Notes under the pieces: generated by a model
The model's database searches: none
What the model saw: only the letters and a program-made list of their open reading frames with translations
Told to the model about the DNA's origin: nothing
Source of the DNA: Psychroflexus torquis ATCC 700755
GTDB taxonomy: Bacteria; Bacteroidota; Bacteroidia; Flavobacteriales; Flavobacteriaceae
Direction of reading: 5' to 3'
DNA length: 64,000 nt
Assembly (NCBI RefSeq): GCF_000153485.2
Contig: NC_018721.1
Span: 124,001-188,000, forward strand
Position numbers and translations under genes: made by a program
Shown: piece by piece, positions 1-9,589 of the stretch
Layout of the letters: each line of letters opens with the position of its first letter
Position numbering within the stretch: position 1 is the stretch's first letter

Positions 1-2690
1 AAAAACGTATTGGAAGAGGATATTTTTCTATTTTTGTTGAAGAGATTTTGTTCATAATCATCAGACTCTACAACTCTAGCCTTCGACTTCTTTTTTACTG
101 TATTTTCAAAAGATTTATAATCGTAAATTATAGTTCGTTGACCAGAATTTATAGTATACTCATCCTCGTCATGCCCTCCAATTAATCTTACTTTTATTTT
201 GCTTTTAAAATCGCCATTAACGTAAAACTCATCCGTTTCATCTAAACCATAAATCCATAATTCTTTGGTCTGTTCGGAGTCAAAAGTTTTATCAATCATC
301 AAACTTTCACGATCTCCACCTTTGTTTCTATATACTCGAACTCGAGTCTTTCCATTTTCAAACCTGTCAACATCAATAATATCGTCTTTATCCGTAGCAC
401 TCAAAATAGCATATTCATTTAGGATATTGCTATAGCGTTTTGCTATAGACTCTAGATTTCCGAGTCTCTCTTTAAAGGTTTTGATTAAAACTTTAGTATT
501 TCTTTTATTGATTTCTTTTGGGAAATGACTGAAGGCTTTTTGGATCACCTCCTCAGACAAGTGATTTTGAATATAAAGAGCTTCTTTTATCCAATCTTCT
601 TCAGTTGCATTCCGTATGATAATTCTATCGAGTCCCAATCCAGAATTATTGAACCATCTTAAGTATTTAATATCACTAGTATAAGGATGATAAATTTTAG
701 GAAAGCTACTAATAGTCCGAATCGCATCAAAAAAACCACCATCGAAATTGGCGAAAACTTGATCTCTATCTCTTGGAATAGGTTTGAAAGTATGATTTCC
801 ATCTTCATCTTCAAACTCAGACCAACGCCATTGATCTGAGTGCCTGTCCCAATCCCCTAATAGCATATCAAACAACCGAGCTCTTAAATAACCAGATTCA
901 TCGACACTGTATTTTTCATCACGACGAAGGCGTTCTATCAAATCTGCTGTACTAACTATATCGTGATTGGGGTTTCCAAACATACCTTCTGTTCCCATCC
1001 AGTTACTTTCTGGACGTTCCTCTATCATGTAAATTGCATCACCATGTTTAACATTAAACTCCCCTAAAGCTTTTTGTTTTGGAATGTAAACTAATTTTGG
1101 ATTGGTGTGGTATATATCTAAAGCTTTTGCTAGATCTGGTACTGCCATAAATGAAAATGGGTGTGCCGAGGTTAGAAAATCTAGTAATAACTCTTCTACT
1201 GCAGTATCGTCAAATTCCCCAGTTAAGTTCTTATCTGGATAGACGAACTGCTGCAATAAACGTATAGGATTTTTCTTAATTTGCCTTATATTATATTGAC
1301 GGCCTAAACTATCTTCTAACCTTAAAGAATTGGTTTGCATGCCGCCCCCTAATCGAATTGGAAGAAGACCTCCGTATGCAGAGTCCAAATTAAGAACTGG
1401 CATTTCAATAGATCTTCCGTACATATCTCTGTACCGCTCTCCCCATATACTTTCAAAAAAATTGGTTTGCTCTAGTTTAAACTCTTCATAAATAGAAGCT
1501 TTTACTGTTTCTGGAAACTTCTCTGAAAACTGATTTAAATCAAAAATCTCATCTGGACTATAAACCTCCTTCTGAAATATCAGTTGTGATTCATCTTCGT
1601 TAGCTGAGTAAAATTGTACCCAAGAGGAACCATCCTTGAAAACATCAAAAATAGCAAAACCATAACCAGGATAGGCGAACTCACCATCACTTCCTAGTTT
1701 GACATAAGACACTTTAGATCCAGAACCAGAAACAATCTGCTTTACCAAATCGTGCTCAATGTATTGCAGATTATGCTCATGGCCAGAAGCGAAAATGACT
1801 TTATTCCAACGACTTGCAATAGCAGAGATCCTATCTACCATCTCTCGATATTGATTATTTTGAGTGTCTTGTACAGAAATCCCCCCTGTGGCCCTTATCA
1901 TATTAGCTAAAGATCCCAAAACAGGTAAAGGAACTTTGCGTTGAGAAGGAAACAAATGCTTTACAAATTCGAAAGTCCCCCCGTGAATTCCATTGGTATA
2001 CAAGGGATGATGAAGTGCTACAAGTGTCGTTTTATTCTGATTTTTTTTGAGCTCGGTTTCAAATTCACCGTAAAATTGATCCCGCGTTTTAATGTCTTCA
2101 CAATCTCTATTGATTTGTGGTGTGTTGTCCCAATTTTGTAAAACCCATTGAGAATCTAGAATAATAAGATGAACATCGTCTGAAATGTCTACGAAAGACA
2201 TCCCACAGCCTGGCCTTGGCAACCAAGGTGAATCTTGGTTTGGCAAAGCGTCTTCAATTCGCTCCTTCTGGTTTTCTAAAGACTGAATACCTTCTGAATA
2301 CCAATCGTGATTCCCTGGAATAAAATGAACATCCCCTTCAAAAAAGTCAAGACTTGACGTTTGCCTGTCGATAATTTGTTCTGCTTGCACCCTATCGTCT
2401 TCCCCTTCACTTGGCAAACCTGCAGGATAAATATTATCCCCCAAAATAATAAGCTTATCTGTTTGGGTATCTATTTCCTCTGCAAATTTTCGAAAAGCTT
2501 GAAGGCCTGGTGGAACAGAATCTAACTTTTCATATCCTGTATCCCCTATAAGATAAAAGCGCTGTAACCTAGTTTTATCCTCAGGATAAAAAATCGATTC
2601 GAATTTTTCTAAGTTTTTATACTTAACTTCGTAAGTTGCACAGGAAACAAAAACCAGGCAAAGCACAATCAATTGTATTTTTTTTCTCAT
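1..2690 (-). CDS. Metallophosphoesterase lipoprotein with a kinase-like segment, partial (3' end outside window)
   Basis: This reading frame starts at 2690 and stays open to base 1, so 896 codons are visible and the C-terminus is missing. The N-terminus is a lipoprotein signal ending in VSCA. Calcineurin-like phosphoesterase motifs follow in order: IGDTGY, LGDNIYP, GNHDWY, ALHHPLYTNG and SGHEHN, within about residues 40-300. Near residue 612 (840-857) lies LLGDWDRHSDQWRW, followed about 30 residues later by PRDRDQ. This pair resembles the catalytic loop and metal-binding motif of atypical (HipA/Fam20-like) kinases; that reading is inference. Long flavobacterial relatives usually end in an outer-membrane-type region, which cannot be seen here. 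Expected location is the cell envelope; substrate unknown. The phosphoesterase call is secure, the kinase-like call tentative. Confidence 0.82.
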   Translation of the reverse strand, partial: MRKKIQLIVLCLVFVSCATYEVKYKNLEKFESIFYPEDKTRLQRFYLIGDTGYEKLDSVPPGLQAFRKFAEEIDTQTDKLIILGDNIYPAGLPSEGEDDRVQAEQIIDRQTSSLDFFEGDVHFIPGNHDWYSEGIQSLENQKERIEDALPNQDSPWLPRPGCGMSFVDISDDVHLIILDSQWVLQNWDNTPQINRDCEDIKTRDQFYGEFETELKKNQNKTTLVALHHPLYTNGIHGGTFEFVKHLFPSQRKVPLPVLGSLANMIRATGGISVQDTQNNQYREMVDRISAIASRWNKVIFASGHEHNLQYIEHDLVKQIVSGSGSKVSYVKLGSDGEFAYPGYGFAIFDVFKDGSSWVQFYSANEDESQLIFQKEVYSPDEIFDLNQFSEKFPETVKASIYEEFKLEQTNFFESIWGERYRDMYGRSIEMPVLNLDSAYGGLLPIRLGGGMQTNSLRLEDSLGRQYNIRQIKKNPIRLLQQFVYPDKNLTGEFDDTAVEELLLDFLTSAHPFSFMAVPDLAKALDIYHTNPKLVYIPKQKALGEFNVKHGDAIYMIEERPESNWMGTEGMFGNPNHDIVSTADLIERLRRDEKYSVDESGYLRARLFDMLLGDWDRHSDQWRWSEFEDEDGNHTFKPIPRDRDQVFANFDGGFFDAIRTISSFPKIYHPYTSDIKYLRWFNNSGLGLDRIIIRNATEEDWIKEALYIQNHLSEEVIQKAFSHFPKEINKRNTKVLIKTFKERLGNLESIAKRYSNILNEYAILSATDKDDIIDVDRFENGKTRVRVYRNKGGDRESLMIDKTFDSEQTKELWIYGLDETDEFYVNGDFKSKIKVRLIGGHDEDEYTINSGQRTIIYDYKSFENTVKKKSKARVVESDDYEQNLFNKNRKISSSNTF

Positions 2691-2732
2691 TCTTAAATAA
2701 AACTTAAATTATAGTCTCTTAAATATAGAAAA

Positions 2733-3914
2733 ATGGCAGATTTACTTTCTAAGGTTGAAACTTTTGTTTTGCATTTATTCAAAGATAAGTTATCTAATAT
2801 ATATGTATACCATAATTTCAATCATACTAAAAGAGTTGTTGAAAATGCTGAGTTTCTAGCGGAGAAAAAAAACCTAAGTCCTCAAGATAAAAACTTGCTC
2901 CTTCTTGCCGCATGGTTCCACGACACAGGACATACAAGGTCTAATGAAAATCATGAAAAAGAGAGCAAACTGATAGCAAGGAGCTTCCTGAAAGAGCATA
3001 ACCTGTCTGAAGATGATCTTTCGATTATTGAAAAAGCTATTGGTATCACAAAACTTGGTGTGCAACCCACAACGGATATTGAGAAAATCCTAAAAGATGC
3101 CGACTGTTCTCATTTTGCTAGAGAAGACTTTAAAGAGATAAGCGAATTATTGAGACAGGAATTTTATTTACAAGGAAATTCATACAGTCCTAAAGAGTGG
3201 CTTGATCTTAATATCGATATGCTTTCAAGTCAGCATCAATTTTATACAGATTATGCCATTAAAAATTGGAATACTTTAAAGCAAAAGAATTTAATCGATC
3301 TTATTAAAGATAAGGACAAGAAGAAGAGAAAAGAGGAAAAAGGAAAATTAAAAGAAAAATTTAAGGCTCAGTACAAAAACAGCAATCCAGAAAGGAGTAT
3401 ACAAACCTTATTTAGGGTCACCTTAAGAAATCACATTAAGCTAAGTGATATCGCCGATACAAAAGCAAATATTCTCTTATCGGTAAATGCGATTATCATT
3501 TCTTTAGCTTTGGCTAATATCATCCCAAAATTAGATAACCCAAGTAACCAACATTTAATGATTCCTACTCTTATTTTGATCTGTTTTAGCGTAGCATCAA
3601 TTATTCTGTCGATATTATCTACAAGACCCAACGTGACTTCTGGAGAATTCACCAAAAAACAAGTAGAAGATAGGGATGTGAATATTTTATTTTTTGGGAA
3701 TTTTCATAAAATGAGCTTTAAAGACTATTTATGGGGAGTAAAGGAGATTATAAAAGACAAAGATTATGTCTATGAAGCTTTGGTAAAGGACCTTTACTTG
3801 CTAGGAAAAGTATTAGAAAGAAAATATCGCCTCCTAAGGTTGACTTACACAACATTTATGGTAGGTATTATTATCTCTGTAGTTAGTTTTTTTATCGCTT
3901 TTAATGTTTCTTGA
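2733..3914 (+). CDS. HD-domain protein fused to a Pycsar-effector-type (PycTM/DUF5706) membrane domain
   Basis: The first 200 residues form an HD phosphohydrolase domain: FNHT, WFHDTGH, an ENHE histidine and KDADCSH supply the usual metal ligands. A basic, charged linker (about residues 190-225) leads to LSDIADTKANILLSVNA and two membrane helices, with a third helix at the extreme C-terminus. The DTKA-N-LLSVNA signature is that of the PycTM/DUF5706 family, whose members include membrane effectors of Pycsar antiphage systems that respond to cyclic CMP or UMP. No nucleotide cyclase lies next to it, so a defence role is not shown; the HD domain could instead hydrolyse a nucleotide signal. It diverges from the phosphoesterase gene across only 42 bases. 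Confidence 0.85.
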   Translation: MADLLSKVETFVLHLFKDKLSNIYVYHNFNHTKRVVENAEFLAEKKNLSPQDKNLLLLAAWFHDTGHTRSNENHEKESKLIARSFLKEHNLSEDDLSIIEKAIGITKLGVQPTTDIEKILKDADCSHFAREDFKEISELLRQEFYLQGNSYSPKEWLDLNIDMLSSQHQFYTDYAIKNWNTLKQKNLIDLIKDKDKKKRKEEKGKLKEKFKAQYKNSNPERSIQTLFRVTLRNHIKLSDIADTKANILLSVNAIIISLALANIIPKLDNPSNQHLMIPTLILICFSVASIILSILSTRPNVTSGEFTKKQVEDRDVNILFFGNFHKMSFKDYLWGVKEIIKDKDYVYEALVKDLYLLGKVLERKYRLLRLTYTTFMVGIIISVVSFFIAFNVS

Positions 3915-3996
3915 ATTCGAGCATAGAAACGAATTAACTTCAGACAATCTTTGATCTATTAAATTAAAGAATTTATTTTTTCAATTAATTTAAATT

Positions 3997-6375
3997 TTAA
4001 CTCCTTAAAGATTCTATCAGATCTTCATAAGTTAAACCAGAAGCTTCGCTTTTGTCGGTATGGTATAAAATCCCAACCCTTAATGCTTTTAGACCTGAAA
4101 CCCCTTGTAAATCTTCAACATTAAGCACCTCAACATTCTCATCTAGATACTTCTTCCTCTGCAAGTAATGAATATATTTCAGGTATTCTCTTTCAGATTC
4201 TTTTTGAGAGTAGACAATAGCTAGTTTCCCTTTGGAGGTAATACGCTCTTCGGTATGCTTTATAAAGGCTTTATCTATTCTTTTTTTGATGATTTCATAA
4301 CGAGCATTATAGGATCCGTCGACATCAAAGTGCTTTTCATCCATTCTATAATTAATACTTAAGGTATTATTGAACGCTAAAATCAAAGATCTAGAACTTA
4401 ACTTTAAGACATTAGAATCTTGCAATTTATAAAATTTGTTTTCCATCTCGCACATCACATTGAGTTGCCATAGTCTCAAATTTTGAAGCATTACTTCACT
4501 AAATTTTTGTTCCCGAGTAATGGATTGACCTATGTACATATTATGTTCAACACCATCAGTCTTGTAACGATCAAAATAATGCGGAAATATTTTTTGTGCT
4601 TCCACTTGCTTCAAATCGATATAGTTGGCCATGCAAGAGTTTAAGGTAGAAACCGTCTCATCAAACTCATCTCTTTGTTCATGAAAAGCTTTGGCACCTG
4701 CTTCTACTTTTTTTAAGTAAGTAGTGACTATAAGTTTGCAGTCTGGAACATTATTTTTGATGTGCTCCAAGATAGGTAGAATATCATTTTTTAAAAGGTT
4801 ATCGGTTTTCTGCTCTGTTGAAGCTGTGATTCCCTCCATTAAACTTGAAAGATTATCTGTAATTCTATATCCCATTTGCTCGTAGACCGGAATAGGTTGA
4901 GCTTCAAAGGCTGAATTAATTATATTTAGAACTTGATTGAGTTGTTGAATTAAATCATTTTGAATCGCAGAATTTCTTTGGGTTGACGATTCTGCAATGT
5001 CTATTTGGCCAAAAAGTGGATAAACCTTTTTAAAGGTAATCTCATCTAAGTTAGCCTCTTCCTTATTTGCATAACCTTCTAAAAACTTTTCTGCTTCTTC
5101 TTGAAATTTCCATTCTACACTCGGGTGTATTGAGGTGTATTCACTTTGAATGACTGCCTTTATGCGGTTTTGCTTTTCTTGTTTGTAATTTTCTACGGTC
5201 TCAGCGATGTAAGGAACGATATCATCAAGCTTTGTAGCATTGATATTATTTAAATCATTTTTGGAATAGCTCACCAGTTCGAGAATGGCTAGAAGCTTTT
5301 CATTTTTAATCACCGGTGCTAGTATAGCTGATTTTATAGATTTTTGATGTAGATGATTTGCGAATTTATTAGTAGGATTTTTCTCAGCATAATTTTCCAC
5401 ATCTGGAATACTAAAATAAGCATGTCGAGTGACAATAGAATTATAAGCTCCTTCACAAAAAGCTTCTCTACATCCATTTTCAGAAACTGAATCTAAAATA
5501 AAACTTTCTATATATTTTATATTTATATGTTGAAATTTCTCTTCGACATCATCAAAAAGAGCAAAGCCAAATTTTAACTTGGGCAGACTAAAAATAGAGC
5601 TTAAAACATCTCTCATTTTCGTAGAAATAATCTTTGAATCTGAGAGTATATTGTTGTTTAATAACAGGGTTTTAATTTCAGAAATGCTATTGTCTGCTGT
5701 AACATCAGAAAGATTTAGAATTGCAAATCCTTTGAATATCCATGAGTTTGGAGGAAATTTTTCCTTCCAAAAATCAATATCATCATAACGATTTAAAAGC
5801 TCATCTATATCTTTATCTGTGATATCTAAAGCCTCTTTTGTGGGGATGAGTTCAATAAAATCAGCATTTATAAAAAGTCGATAATTCTTTAGGTTGCCAT
5901 TTGCATCTGGTACATCATAATATTCTGGGCGGAAAAAATCAATATTATAGTTGTAATACGTATTTAAAATTATGATACAAGCTAAAATATAATCCTTTTC
6001 GATATTGAAATTTCTAGGTAGAAATTCAAAGTCTTTATCTTTTACTGAATTCAGTATGGATTCAAATCGCTTGGTTTTTCTAAACATTTTAGAGCGAAAA
6101 GGAACTGTAGCGACTTTTATCTCATTGTAAGTTAACACATCTGGAAACAGATCATCAAGAAGAATTTTTATTTGATCTTGGTAGACATCTAGGTTTTCAA
6201 AGTCTTCGATACCTTCAAATAACTCTGGGTAAGATTTAGAGTATTCTAAAACACCTTTTATATATGTTTTGGAAATAGGATTGGTTTCAGTTTCCAAGCG
6301 TTGGCTGAAGTTATCCAATATTTTTTGAAAACTCAATTTTATTCTAAAAGGATAAATATCTTTATAGTGATCCAT
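3997..6375 (-). CDS. GAF-domain protein of unknown function
   Basis: This 792-residue soluble protein has no signal peptide or membrane helix. A GAF-like segment lies around residues 260-430, including SAILAPVIKNEKLLAILEL, the strand pattern typical of the second half of a GAF fold. The rest is largely helical and charged and was not recognised. GAF domains bind small ligands or signals, so a cytoplasmic sensor is the natural guess, but no output domain (kinase, cyclase, EAL, HTH) can be seen. It converges with the HD-PycTM gene across an 82-base AT-rich gap. Similar long GAF proteins occur in other flavobacteria. The function is not known. Confidence 0.75.
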   Translation of the reverse strand: MDHYKDIYPFRIKLSFQKILDNFSQRLETETNPISKTYIKGVLEYSKSYPELFEGIEDFENLDVYQDQIKILLDDLFPDVLTYNEIKVATVPFRSKMFRKTKRFESILNSVKDKDFEFLPRNFNIEKDYILACIIILNTYYNYNIDFFRPEYYDVPDANGNLKNYRLFINADFIELIPTKEALDITDKDIDELLNRYDDIDFWKEKFPPNSWIFKGFAILNLSDVTADNSISEIKTLLLNNNILSDSKIISTKMRDVLSSIFSLPKLKFGFALFDDVEEKFQHINIKYIESFILDSVSENGCREAFCEGAYNSIVTRHAYFSIPDVENYAEKNPTNKFANHLHQKSIKSAILAPVIKNEKLLAILELVSYSKNDLNNINATKLDDIVPYIAETVENYKQEKQNRIKAVIQSEYTSIHPSVEWKFQEEAEKFLEGYANKEEANLDEITFKKVYPLFGQIDIAESSTQRNSAIQNDLIQQLNQVLNIINSAFEAQPIPVYEQMGYRITDNLSSLMEGITASTEQKTDNLLKNDILPILEHIKNNVPDCKLIVTTYLKKVEAGAKAFHEQRDEFDETVSTLNSCMANYIDLKQVEAQKIFPHYFDRYKTDGVEHNMYIGQSITREQKFSEVMLQNLRLWQLNVMCEMENKFYKLQDSNVLKLSSRSLILAFNNTLSINYRMDEKHFDVDGSYNARYEIIKKRIDKAFIKHTEERITSKGKLAIVYSQKESEREYLKYIHYLQRKKYLDENVEVLNVEDLQGVSGLKALRVGILYHTDKSEASGLTYEDLIESLRS

Positions 6376-6497
6376 AGTTAAATATACAAAAATACAATAC
6401 TATTTATAACGGGAAGATTTGATAGTTCACTTAAGATACTTTTATAAGTTTTGGCTATTTTATTCTTAAGTAATTCTTCTACTCTTTTAGAGTTGTC

Positions 6498-6505
6498 TAT
6501 TTTTG
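6498..6505 (+). promoter_or_regulatory. Bacteroidota-type -7 promoter box
   Basis: TATTTTTG matches the TAnnTTTG -7 consensus and lies 22 bases before the ATG at 6528. No clear -33 TTTG box was found at the usual spacing, so the call rests on the -7 match and position. Confidence 0.5.
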
Positions 6506-6527
6506 TACAAAATCAAAATTAAATTAA

Positions 6528-7637
6528 ATGAAAATTTTATATGCCTTTTCGATCTTAGTTCTTCTTTTAGGATGTAACTCATCCTCTCCAAAACTCGAAG
6601 CATCTATTGATGAAGTTCCTGATGGAACCAATGTCTACTTGGCTCTTTTAGGTCCGCAAAATGTTCCTGTCCCGATAGACACGACTCAGGTGAATAACAA
6701 TTCTTTTGAATTTGATTTAACTACCTCCAAAATTCAAGATATCAATCTTATTCAAATCGAAGGTGTGGACGGTAACATCATTTTTATTAATGATGCTGAA
6801 ACAATAAAGATTGATGTTTCAAATGAAAATTTGAGAAATTCTAAAATAAAAGCAGGTGAACATAACATCTTATTAAAAAACTATATCAGCATCATCACCA
6901 ATTTTGCAGAAAAGAAAAATTTCATTAAAAATCAGCATACACAGGCTACACAGAATCAAGAAGAAATTGCCATTCTAGATGCTAGATTAGATATGGATGC
7001 CTTGGCAGAAGAATCAAAAAAAGCTACTTTGGATTTCATTAAGTCTCACACCAACTCTATAGTGGGAATGATGGCTTTGTCTGATGTGATGAATTCTAAA
7101 TCTGTTCCCTCTAATAAAATGAAATCCCTTTACGAAGGCTTTATTGATATTGTAAAGGATACCCCCCTAGGTAGAATGTTGGGCCAAAATATTGCAAAAA
7201 TAGGCGCTACTGATGTTGGAGCAGAAGCTCCGAAATTTTCAGGACCAACACCAAGCGGAGAGGAGCTAACTCTTGATGAAGCAATGGGTAAAGTAACCCT
7301 TATTGATTTTTGGGCTTCTTGGTGTAGACCCTGTCGTGTCGAAAATCCTAACATTGTAAGTATATATAAAGACTATAAAGATAAAGGGTTCTCTGTAATA
7401 GGTATTTCTTTAGACAAGCCAAATAGCAAAAATTCTTGGTTAAAAGCTATTGAGGATGATCAATTGGAATGGAATCATATTTCAAACCTAATGTACTGGC
7501 AAGAACCAATAGCCCAAAAATATGGAGTAAAAGCTATCCCAGCAGCATTCTTAATTGATGAAAAGGGCGTTATTGTTGGTAAAGACCTTCGAGGTCAAGC
7601 TTTACGAGATAAGGTAAAAGAAGTTTTAGAAAAATAA
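6528..7637 (+). CDS. TlpA-like thioredoxin-fold lipoprotein with DUF4369-like N-terminal domain
   Basis: A lipoprotein signal peptide ends in LLLGC. The N-terminal half (to about residue 230) is beta-rich, like the DUF4369 domain that precedes thioredoxin domains in Bacteroidota. The C-terminal thioredoxin/AhpC-TSA-type domain carries DFWASWCRPC, giving the redox pair CRPC, and KAIPAAFLIDEKG with the conserved cis-proline. Such proteins act on the periplasmic face as thiol-disulfide reductases, often for cytochrome c maturation or oxidative stress; the actual partner is unknown. It is a single gene with its own promoter-like box upstream and a strong terminator downstream. Confidence 0.9.
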   Translation: MKILYAFSILVLLLGCNSSSPKLEASIDEVPDGTNVYLALLGPQNVPVPIDTTQVNNNSFEFDLTTSKIQDINLIQIEGVDGNIIFINDAETIKIDVSNENLRNSKIKAGEHNILLKNYISIITNFAEKKNFIKNQHTQATQNQEEIAILDARLDMDALAEESKKATLDFIKSHTNSIVGMMALSDVMNSKSVPSNKMKSLYEGFIDIVKDTPLGRMLGQNIAKIGATDVGAEAPKFSGPTPSGEELTLDEAMGKVTLIDFWASWCRPCRVENPNIVSIYKDYKDKGFSVIGISLDKPNSKNSWLKAIEDDQLEWNHISNLMYWQEPIAQKYGVKAIPAAFLIDEKGVIVGKDLRGQALRDKVKEVLEK

Positions 7638-7654
7638 ATCTTATTAAACTTCCA

Positions 7655-7698
7655 CTTAAAAAGGGACTTTTCACTATGGTGAAAAGTCCCTTTTTAAG
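7655..7698. terminator. Bidirectional intrinsic terminator
   Basis: A perfect 20-base inverted repeat (cttaaaaagggacttttcac) with a TATG loop is flanked by A and T runs on both sides. It sits between convergent genes (thioredoxin lipoprotein and ndh) and can serve both. Confidence 0.9.
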
Positions 7699-7710
7699 TA
7701 TTCATAACAC

Positions 7711-9006
7711 CTAGTCGGGAGATCTTATTTTCTCCGCTTTAAAAGGCCTCACAATTAGGCGAGCCGCTCTATCGTAATTGATATAGCTGTAAGTCCAGTT
7801 AAAAAAAGTGACTATTCTATTCCTGAATCCAACTAGGAACCACAGATGAACAAACATCCACACAAACCAAGCAAAGGGACCACCAAATTGGATTTTACCT
7901 ATGTCAACCACAGCTTTATTTCTTCCTACTGTTGCCATGGTTCCTTTATCGAAATATTCAAAAGGAGTAAGAGATTGCTTATTTATAGTTCTCAACAAAT
8001 TTTTTGCCAAATGCGCACCCTGTTGAATAGCAGGTTGGGCAACCATAGGATGGCCTTTCGGATACTTTGCGCTTACCATTAAAGCAATGTCACCTATTGC
8101 AAATATAGTTTCATAACCTTCTACTTGGTTAAATACATTTACATTGTATTGGTTTGATTTATCCATCAAAGCTCCATTCTTAAGTCCTTCTACAGATGCT
8201 CCAGTTACACCAGCACTCCAGATAAAAGTTTCTGTAGGAAAAGAGAGGTCTTTGTTACTTGTCCTAACGATATGGTCGTCATAAGATTCAACGAAGGTAT
8301 TGAGGTGAATTTCGACACCAAGTTCTTCTAAGTATTTCTTTGCATTTTTAGAAGATTTTGCACTCATTGGAGGTAGCACTTTATCCATCCCCTCTATTAA
8401 ATGAATATGAATATCCTTAGGATCGATATCTTGATAGTCTTTAGGAATTACATTTTTACGAAGTTCTGCAATGGCACCACTAAGTTCAACGCCTGTGGGC
8501 CCTGCACCTGCAATAACAAAATTCAGTAAAGCTTTTTTTCTTTCAGGATCTTCTGCTATTGTAGCTTCTTCAAAATTTTCCAAAATCAAACTCCTCAAGT
8601 TTAGAGCTTGGGGTATTGTTTTCATCCAAATAGCGTTGTCCTCTACACTTTTATTTCCAAAGAAATTAGTCTTTGACCCAGTTGCAATCACCAAATAATC
8701 ATAAGTAACCTCTCCTATGTTTGTATGGATTAATTGTTTATCGGAGTCGATATGCTCGACATCTGCCATTCTGAAATAAGCATCCTTATTATTTTTAAGA
8801 ATCTTTCGTATGGGATATGCTATAGAGTCAGGCTCTAGACCAGAGGTTGATACTTGATATAATAAAGGTTGAAAAGTGTGATAATTCCTCTTATCTAGCA
8901 TAACCACCTGAAATGGTTTTTTCTCTAGATCATTTACTAAGCTTACTCCACCAAAACCAGCCCCTATAATAACCACCCTTGGCAAATCTGTAATTGGAAT
9001 GTTCAT
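7711..9006 (-). CDS. ndh: Type II NADH dehydrogenase (NDH-2), FAD-dependent
   Basis: The protein opens with a Rossmann FAD-binding motif VVIIGAGFGGVSL, followed by LDKRNYHTFQPLLYQVST, a signature of NDH-2. The second nucleotide-binding motif is VIAGAGPTGVELSGA (NADH), and a C-terminal AIGDIA motif contacts FAD. Its 431 residues are normal for the family. The C-terminal region FVHLWFLVGFRNRIVTFFNW is hydrophobic and amphipathic, matching the membrane-anchoring tail. It transfers electrons from NADH to menaquinone without pumping ions. It is transcribed alone and diverges from the ECF sigma gene at 9093. Confidence 0.93.
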   Translation of the reverse strand: MNIPITDLPRVVIIGAGFGGVSLVNDLEKKPFQVVMLDKRNYHTFQPLLYQVSTSGLEPDSIAYPIRKILKNNKDAYFRMADVEHIDSDKQLIHTNIGEVTYDYLVIATGSKTNFFGNKSVEDNAIWMKTIPQALNLRSLILENFEEATIAEDPERKKALLNFVIAGAGPTGVELSGAIAELRKNVIPKDYQDIDPKDIHIHLIEGMDKVLPPMSAKSSKNAKKYLEELGVEIHLNTFVESYDDHIVRTSNKDLSFPTETFIWSAGVTGASVEGLKNGALMDKSNQYNVNVFNQVEGYETIFAIGDIALMVSAKYPKGHPMVAQPAIQQGAHLAKNLLRTINKQSLTPFEYFDKGTMATVGRNKAVVDIGKIQFGGPFAWFVWMFVHLWFLVGFRNRIVTFFNWTYSYINYDRAARLIVRPFKAEKIRSPD

Positions 9007-9092
9007 AACTTTTTTTTTTAAAATTACTATCTTTTCCTGTTTAGGATGTAACTTTCGGTAAATTTAACGACATATAAACGTAATGTATAGTT

Positions 9093-9587
9093 TTGAAGAC
9101 CTCCTTAGAGAAAAAATTTATCGACCTATTAGAAAAGCATCAGAACATTGCTCATAAAATCTGTAGGATGTATACTTATGATGCTGATTCACATAAAGAT
9201 TTGTTTCAGGAGATAACCGTTCAACTTTGGAAAGCTTACCCTAAGTTTCGGGAAGAATCTAAGTTTAGCACATGGATGTATCGTGTCGCTTTTAATACAG
9301 CGATAACTCTTTACAGAAAGAAAAAAAGAAGGGTGCAAACTTCGCCTTGGGAAGACTATGATTTTAAGATTTCTTCTGAGGGTTATGATTCAACTTTAGA
9401 TGATAACTTAAAATTGATGTATGCAGCCATTAAAGAATTAAATGATATTGACAAAGCGCTGGTCCTGCTTTACCTGGAAGACAAACCTTATACTGAAATA
9501 TCTGAAGCTTTAGGAATTTCTGAAGTTAATGCTAGAGTGAAAATGAATAGAGTGAAAACAAAATTAAAAAACATATTGAATCCTTAA
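9093..9587 (+). CDS. ECF-type RNA polymerase sigma factor
   Basis: Region 2 is visible as HKDLFQEITVQLWKAYPKFREESKFSTWMYRVAFNTA and region 4 as LYLEDKPYTEISEALGISEVNARVKMNR, a helix-turn-helix for -35 recognition. The 164-residue length fits the group. In this frame a TAA at 9081 precedes the coding region and no ATG fits, so the start is most likely the TTG at 9093. The next gene begins 2 bases after the stop and encodes a small membrane protein, suggesting that the pair form a regulatory unit. Confidence 0.88.
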   Translation: MKTSLEKKFIDLLEKHQNIAHKICRMYTYDADSHKDLFQEITVQLWKAYPKFREESKFSTWMYRVAFNTAITLYRKKKRRVQTSPWEDYDFKISSEGYDSTLDDNLKLMYAAIKELNDIDKALVLLYLEDKPYTEISEALGISEVNARVKMNRVKTKLKNILNP

Positions 9588-9589
9588 TT

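Noticed and set aside
1941..2141. Plus-strand ORF within the phosphoesterase gene, and similar short frames opposite other genes
   Set aside because: Shadow frames with no family resemblance, fully overlapped by well-supported genes.
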